This document shows positions 59,650 through 64,000 of a stretch of 64,000 bases of DNA, piece by piece. The first letter of the stretch is position 1. Every line of letters begins with the position of its first letter. The DNA comes from Sinorhizobium fredii USDA 257 (GTDB taxonomy: Bacteria > Pseudomonadota > Alphaproteobacteria > Rhizobiales > Rhizobiaceae), in assembly GCF_000265205.3 (NCBI RefSeq), contig NC_018000.1, forward strand, positions 5,577,001 to 5,641,000, read 5' to 3'. A model generated the notes under the pieces. The model worked only from the letters and a program-made list of their open reading frames with translations, was not told where the DNA came from and ran no database searches. The position numbers and the translations under genes are program-made.

Positions 59650-60987
59650 ATGACAGACATAGTCAAAGTTTACGATCTTGCATGGTATTCAGAGGTTCCG
59701 CGGTCGATCTGGAAACAGACCACCATCGGACTGGTGCTCATGGCAGTCACGTTCGGCGGCTTCAGCCTCTGGTCCTTCACGGCGCCGCTGGCTGCGGCAA
59801 TCATCGCTCAGGGCAGTTTCGTCGCGACCGGTCAGAACAAGGTCATCCAGCATCTTGAAGGCGGGATCATCAAGGATATCCTGGTGAGCGAGGGTGATCA
59901 TATCGTCGCCGATCAGCCGCTGCTACGGCTGGACGAGACGGCTGCACTCGCCAACCAACGCCAGCTCTTTCTGCGCCGGGCGAGGCTGGAGGCGATCATC
60001 GCCCGCCTCATGGCCCAGGTGCAGGGTCTCGACAAGATCGAACTGCCGAAAATTCTTGTCCCATATCTGCAGGATCCGGAGATCGAGCCGATCATTCGAA
60101 GCCAGGAGCTCAATTTTCGGGCCTGGAGAAGCAAGCTGGACAGCGAAATCGGACTGTACAGGCAGAATATCGAGGGTTTCCGCTTCCGTGCCGAAGGCTA
60201 CCAGCAGCAACTCGCGGCGGTTCGCCAGCAGCATACCCTCCTCGAGGAGGAGTATGCGGGCAAGAAGTCGCTCCTCGACAAGAACCTGATCCGCAAGACG
60301 GAAATCAAGAGCATCCAGCGATCGATCGCGGACGCCCAGGGACAGACCGGCAGACTGACCTCCGAGATTTCGGAAATCGGCTCGCAAATCTTGAAACAGG
60401 ATCAGCAGATCCGTCAGACGGAGGAAAGCTATCGCGAGGCGGCCCTGGAAGAGCTCCAGAAGGTGGAGGCCGAACTGGACTCCGTCCGCGAGCAGTTGAC
60501 GGGGGCCGCCAGCGTGCTGCGCCGCGCCACGATAAACGCTCCGGTTACCGGCACCGTCGTGCGCCTGTACTATCATACGGCCGGCGGTGTCATCGAAACC
60601 GGCAAACCGATCATGGAAATCCTGCCGTCGGACGTACCGCTGATCATTGAAGCGCAGGTCCTCCGCACCGAGATCGACAGCGTCAAGATCGGCCAAAAGG
60701 CGACCGTAAGGCTCAGCGCGCTGAATCAGCGGACGACGCCGGTGCTGAACGGCGAGGTCTACTATGTCTCCGCCGACTCCATGCCCGATCCGGCAACCAA
60801 CGGCACACAGGAAGTCTATCTCGCCAGAGTGAACCTGCCGGTGAGCGAAGTCTCGAGGATTTCCGGCTTCGTCCCGACGCCCGGCATGCCAGCCGAGATT
60901 CTCATCCAGACGGCCGAGCGGACCTTCTTCGACTATCTGACGAAGCCGATCCGGGACAGCATGGCGCGCGCCTTCATGGAGCGATGA
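59650..60987 (+). CDS. Type I secretion membrane fusion protein (HlyD/PrtE family)
   Basis: A periplasmic adaptor of 445 residues that links the ABC exporter to an outer-membrane TolC-type channel (none encoded here). One N-terminal membrane helix (about 24-50) is followed by a lipoyl half (VIQHLEGGIIKDILVSEGDH). A long coiled coil (about 95-290) and the second lipoyl half (RATINAPVTGTVVRLYYHTA) come next, with a beta barrel ending near ERTFFDYLTKPIRDSMARAF, the HlyD family C-terminal signature. Seven-base spacing to the ABC gene marks one transcript. Confidence 0.95.
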   Translation: MTDIVKVYDLAWYSEVPRSIWKQTTIGLVLMAVTFGGFSLWSFTAPLAAAIIAQGSFVATGQNKVIQHLEGGIIKDILVSEGDHIVADQPLLRLDETAALANQRQLFLRRARLEAIIARLMAQVQGLDKIELPKILVPYLQDPEIEPIIRSQELNFRAWRSKLDSEIGLYRQNIEGFRFRAEGYQQQLAAVRQQHTLLEEEYAGKKSLLDKNLIRKTEIKSIQRSIADAQGQTGRLTSEISEIGSQILKQDQQIRQTEESYREAALEELQKVEAELDSVREQLTGAASVLRRATINAPVTGTVVRLYYHTAGGVIETGKPIMEILPSDVPLIIEAQVLRTEIDSVKIGQKATVRLSALNQRTTPVLNGEVYYVSADSMPDPATNGTQEVYLARVNLPVSEVSRISGFVPTPGMPAEILIQTAERTFFDYLTKPIRDSMARAFMER

Positions 60988-61283
60988 AGCAAACCAGCTG
61001 CGAGCGACGCCGCTTGTTCTCACGAACCCGGCCGCTTGACGCACCGGGCGTCAGGCGGTCGGCGGCATTGTCTGCAGTCGCAGACGACTTGTCTCGCGGC
61101 CTGCGCGTTCTACGAGGCCAAAGGGCCGGGCTATTGCTCACCCGACTACATCCCCTGGGTGCCTAGCTATTGCAAAATAACCCGAAATTGCTATTATTCC
61201 AATCTTATTGCTGACTTATATATCTGTGACTTCTGCTGCATAATTGAAATTTATTTCATTATTTATTTTTATGCGAGGAAGCT
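60988..61283. other. Spacer with a Cys-rich open stretch, AT-rich on its right side
   Basis: After the HlyD stop the same frame stays open and reads a Cys-rich, GC3-rich stretch at about 61069-61180 (with CLAACAFYEAKGPGYCSPDY), then turns AT-rich. No start codon with a ribosome binding site belongs to it; a short ATG frame overlapping the HlyD stop (60984) is in another phase. It may be a decayed or frameshifted small gene. The AT-rich part (61185-61280) probably carries the promoter of the next gene. Confidence 0.4.
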
Positions 61284-62528
61284 ATGTTTACAGAAATTAT
61301 TGAGCGTATTGAGGACTTTGAGAATATTCGGAAGTCTTGGGACGAGCTCTACCATAACGATCCCGACTCTCACCCTTGCCTTTCCTGGGATTGGCTGCGG
61401 CAATACCTCCCTCGGCAACAGAGGTGGTTCATCCTGGCCCTGAAACGATCCGACGATGCGGATTACTGCGCCTTTCTTCCGCTTCGTGTGGCAACCTACC
61501 GCGACAAGAGCAGCGGTCTTTTCTGCGATGAAATTCTATTGATCGGCAATCACGGCTCCGGCCGCACCGGCCTGCTTTGCTCGCCGGGGCTCGAGAATGA
61601 GGCGGTCGATGCGTCTGCCAGCGTCATCCGTCGCGAGAACTGGGCAAGCCTGCGGTTCGATTCTCTCGACCTCGCCTCCGACCGAACCGAACGATTGCTC
61701 CACGCCTTTGCCGACGAACAGTTTGTCCGCGAGGACGACGGCGGCGAGAGCGGGATCCGCATCCCGGAACAGCCTGTGCGCCACCTCATCGTCAGAACGC
61801 GGACGGGCCGCAATCTTCACGACTGTCTGAATCACCGCAGCATCGACTTCGTCTTCGAGCGCGCCATGGACCTGCACAGCCGAGGCAAGCTGGACGCGGC
61901 GGAGACAGGCTATCGGCAAGTGATACATGCGGCTCCCAAGCATATCTATGCCCGCTACGGCCTGGCACAGCTCTGCACCGAGAAGGGAGACCACGCCGAG
62001 GCGGAACATCTCTATCGCGGCTTGCTGTCGGCGATACCGGAGGCGGACAAGATCCAGCACCGGCTGGGCGACGCCCAGATGGCGCAAGCCTGCTACCGCG
62101 AGGCGAGCAAGACCTTCGAAGACCTGCTTGCCCGCCACGCGCATCTCGGCCTCGTCCGTTACAAATTGGCCGTCTGCCTTCTGGCCGCAGGCCAGAGAGA
62201 CGCCGCGATCGCCACGTTTCTGAGTTTCGAAGAGATCGCTTCCGATGATCCGGAGCATCTTCGATGCAAGCTCAGAGCGCGGGAGGCGGTGTTGCGCCTT
62301 AAATTGCGCTCGGCGATGGAAGAGCAGCGAGAAGCTAAGCGAACGGCCGCCACACCGCTTGCTCAGGCGGGCGGTCGGTCCGGCGAAACCCCATCGGCAC
62401 CGGCAATATCCGTCCGGCTCCTGCCGCCAGCGGCTCTCCTCAAGCCGTCCTTGCCCGGGGGCGCCTCCGCCCACCTGCATGCAAGGCCGTTCCGATTCGA
62501 CTCCACTGGATCGAAACGGAAGCATTGA
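61284..62528 (+). CDS. Acyltransferase-like N-terminus fused to TPR repeats
   Basis: A 414-residue cytoplasmic protein. Residues 1-170 resemble the N-terminal half of CelD/BcsL-type GNAT acyltransferases (SWDELYHNDPDSHPCLSWDW, FILALKRSDD, FLPLRV). The usual C-terminal catalytic half is absent; instead residues about 190-330 form TPR units (FERAMDLHSRGKLDAAETGY, ARYGLAQLCTEKGDHAEAEH). The last 80 residues are low complexity. GAGGAAG precedes the ATG. Loss of the GNAT core suggests a binding rather than catalytic role. It follows the exporter genes and may help handle their substrates. Confidence 0.75.
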   Translation: MFTEIIERIEDFENIRKSWDELYHNDPDSHPCLSWDWLRQYLPRQQRWFILALKRSDDADYCAFLPLRVATYRDKSSGLFCDEILLIGNHGSGRTGLLCSPGLENEAVDASASVIRRENWASLRFDSLDLASDRTERLLHAFADEQFVREDDGGESGIRIPEQPVRHLIVRTRTGRNLHDCLNHRSIDFVFERAMDLHSRGKLDAAETGYRQVIHAAPKHIYARYGLAQLCTEKGDHAEAEHLYRGLLSAIPEADKIQHRLGDAQMAQACYREASKTFEDLLARHAHLGLVRYKLAVCLLAAGQRDAAIATFLSFEEIASDDPEHLRCKLRAREAVLRLKLRSAMEEQREAKRTAATPLAQAGGRSGETPSAPAISVRLLPPAALLKPSLPGGASAHLHARPFRFDSTGSKRKH

Positions 62529-62559
62529 GACGCTGAGCGGCACCCGCTTTTCCATCAGG

Positions 62560-62588
62560 CCGTTTGGCTGTGCTTTGCAGCCAAACGG
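62560..62588. terminator. First of two abutting hairpins
   Basis: CCGTTTGGCTG and CAGCCAAACGG form a perfect 11-base stem with a 7-base loop, 32 bases after the TPR gene stop. It shares two bases with the next hairpin, so the two may compete. Confidence 0.65.
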
Positions 62589-62612
62589 GGCATTTCGACT
62601 CCGAAATGCCCC
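62587..62612. terminator. Second of two abutting hairpins
   Basis: GGGGCATTTCG and CGAAATGCCCC form a perfect 11-base stem with an ACTC loop, followed by GAGTTTCT. It likely ends transcription of the secretion genes and, in reverse, of the convergent methyltransferase gene. Confidence 0.7.
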
Positions 62613-62763
62613 GAGTTTCTACAGCGCCGTGCATCTATCAGGCGCACAAGGCCGCGGTACGTTACAGCGCTGCGAGTTTCTTCCTTAAATCGGCTGCGAT
62701 TCACGGAAATACGCAGTGGTGCAGGTATAGACTGAAGACTCGAGAGACGGGCTTCGGCGATGG

Positions 62764-63807
62764 CTAAGACCGCTTCTGCAGGATGCCGTAGACGATGTTG
62801 CGGTTGGCGCCGAATTCCAATCGCGCATTGACCGTGTTGCGGTCGACGCTCGCATTGATGATGCTCCACATATCCGCTTCCGAGCGCAGCAGCAGCGCCC
62901 AATTCATCAACGTCTCCATGTAGCCGTCATCGCTGATGTCGCGGGCGAAATTGGCGAAGAGGAAGACCCCATTGGGCTTCAGCATTTCCAGGCATCGTTG
63001 CGTGAGCTTCACCGCCACCTTATCGGCCAGGTAGTCATAGAGGCCGGCGGCGTAGATGAAGTCGAACTGACCCAGTTCCTGGGACCTGGTCAGAAGGCCG
63101 CGAACGGAACCGTCGATCGCCTCGACGCAGGTTCCCCTGAAGTCGCGAACCATCGAGCCGACGCTCAAGGGGTCCTGATCGAGGGCAACCCAGCGCTTTA
63201 TCCGCCGCTCGCGCAATACCACCGAACGATCGGCCTCGCGCAGATGTCCCGCCGCGATCGTCAGAATTTCCGTCTCAGGGCCCTTCTCGGCCGCAATCGC
63301 GTCGACATGCCGGGTCAGGAGGTCGCGTCGTTCCCGCACGGCGACCGACGACGGCGCATCCTTCGTGTAGTTGTAGAGGGTGCGGCCAAGCGGAGAGGCC
63401 TTGGCAATTTCGTCCGAAACGCTCGGATGACCATAGATGAAGTCGATCAGCTGCGCGTCGCCGGAATAACCGCGTGGTTTCCGGAAAGACCAACGGGTGA
63501 ACGGGTCCTCATGGAAGTAATTCGACACCGGATGGTTCTGGACGATCGGGATCAGCGCTTGCCAGACGCTCGGATCGAACTTGCGGCGTATCCCATGAAG
63601 TGCGCCGATCAGCTGGTGGATAATCACCGGCGGATCGCGGCGCTGCTCGATTTGTTGCTGGGCGATCATAAGCGCCAGTGCGACTTCGGCTTCGCCGGTT
63701 GCCAGCTGCTCGTCATGGCGATCCGTCTTGGCTGTCGAGAGTTCGGTTGTAATGGCGGTGGGGGTAATCAGGCTTTCGCCGTCGAGGGCAATCTGAATTT
63801 GGGTCAC
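62764..63807 (-). CDS. Class I SAM-dependent methyltransferase
   Basis: A 347-residue protein. Residues 1-110 are a polar N-terminal domain. The block RKPRGYSGDAQLIDFIYGHP introduces the methyltransferase, where ILTIAAGHLREADRS near residue 185 replaces the usual glycine-rich SAM loop and FDFIYAAGLYDYLADKVA and VFLFANFARDI follow. This pattern resembles proteins annotated as 3-hydroxypalmitate methyl ester (extracellular factor) biosynthesis proteins, but the substrate is not established here. Convergent to the secretion genes, so membership in that system is uncertain. The upstream 190 bases to the window end are AT-rich and show no gene. Confidence 0.8.
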   Translation of the reverse strand: MTQIQIALDGESLITPTAITTELSTAKTDRHDEQLATGEAEVALALMIAQQQIEQRRDPPVIIHQLIGALHGIRRKFDPSVWQALIPIVQNHPVSNYFHEDPFTRWSFRKPRGYSGDAQLIDFIYGHPSVSDEIAKASPLGRTLYNYTKDAPSSVAVRERRDLLTRHVDAIAAEKGPETEILTIAAGHLREADRSVVLRERRIKRWVALDQDPLSVGSMVRDFRGTCVEAIDGSVRGLLTRSQELGQFDFIYAAGLYDYLADKVAVKLTQRCLEMLKPNGVFLFANFARDISDDGYMETLMNWALLLRSEADMWSIINASVDRNTVNARLEFGANRNIVYGILQKRS

Positions 63808-64000
63808 GCGAGACTCATCCGTTAATAGATCGTTAACAGTATGCGCAAGATCACGGAGCGCGCCAAATCCAATTTCAAACTATCGAATAATATGGTTAAC
63901 AACACATCCGACTGACCTATTTCGCTACACTATTACGTGCGTCTTTGGCCCAATACCAATTCAGCAAAACTTAATGGACCTAAACTAATGTGCCGAACGA

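Overview
The window is high-GC DNA of an alphaproteobacterium. Gene order and protein character point to a Sinorhizobium/Ensifer-type rhizobial chromosome. I infer this from the EmrR-EmrAB efflux locus, the second Pha/Mrp antiporter operon, the aerobic cob cluster, the bkd operon and the homogentisate pathway, all of which I recognise by protein sequence. No rRNA, tRNA or CRISPR array was seen.

Layout. 1-2.5 kb: EmrAB-type efflux pump (emrB cut by the left edge) with a divergent TetR regulator and a twin operator. 3.2-9.3 kb: VOC protein, AraC regulator, TerC membrane protein, then gltX and lysS. 9.6-15.7 kb: an exported hypothetical protein, a D-amino-acid dehydrogenase-like flavoprotein, a nucleoside hydrolase, and a nuclease-ligase pair of the Lhr-associated repair type. 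15.7-24.7 kb: a CHASE-PAS-GGDEF-EAL protein and the six-gene phaABCDEFG antiporter operon. 24.7-31.8 kb: cobMLKJIHGF for the oxygen-dependent corrin ring pathway, with cobK inverted between two overlapping half-operons. 31.9-36.1 kb: ung, then modABC and a convergent modE. 36.1-42.3 kb: an SDR dehydrogenase and the branched-chain 2-oxoacid dehydrogenase operon. 42.5-50.4 kb: thiolase, purU, then tyrosine/homogentisate catabolism (maiA, a fumarylacetoacetate hydrolase family gene, hmgA and hpd) with MarR and Lrp regulators.

The last 13.5 kb (50.5-64 kb) looks accessory. It holds a LuxR-type regulator with a degenerate receiver, a HEPN-like protein, an unusual low-complexity Gln/Asn/Gly-rich protein, a repeat protein apparently split by a frameshift in a C7 tract, a type I ABC exporter and its membrane-fusion partner, an acyltransferase-like/TPR chimera and a methyltransferase. 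I interpret this as a type I secretion locus for large surface or matrix proteins. The two candidate substrates share a short Asn/Gln/Asp motif that I do not recognise from a named family, and this is the best candidate here for an undescribed system.

Four copies of a palindromic mosaic repeat (about 140-165 bp) lie at gene ends. One supplies a terminator and one encodes the C-terminus of ModE. Regulatory sites visible in the DNA include an EmrR-type operator pair, a FixK/FNR-like box before cobG, a ModE-type box before modA and palindromes in the hmgA-marR and lrp-hpd gaps.
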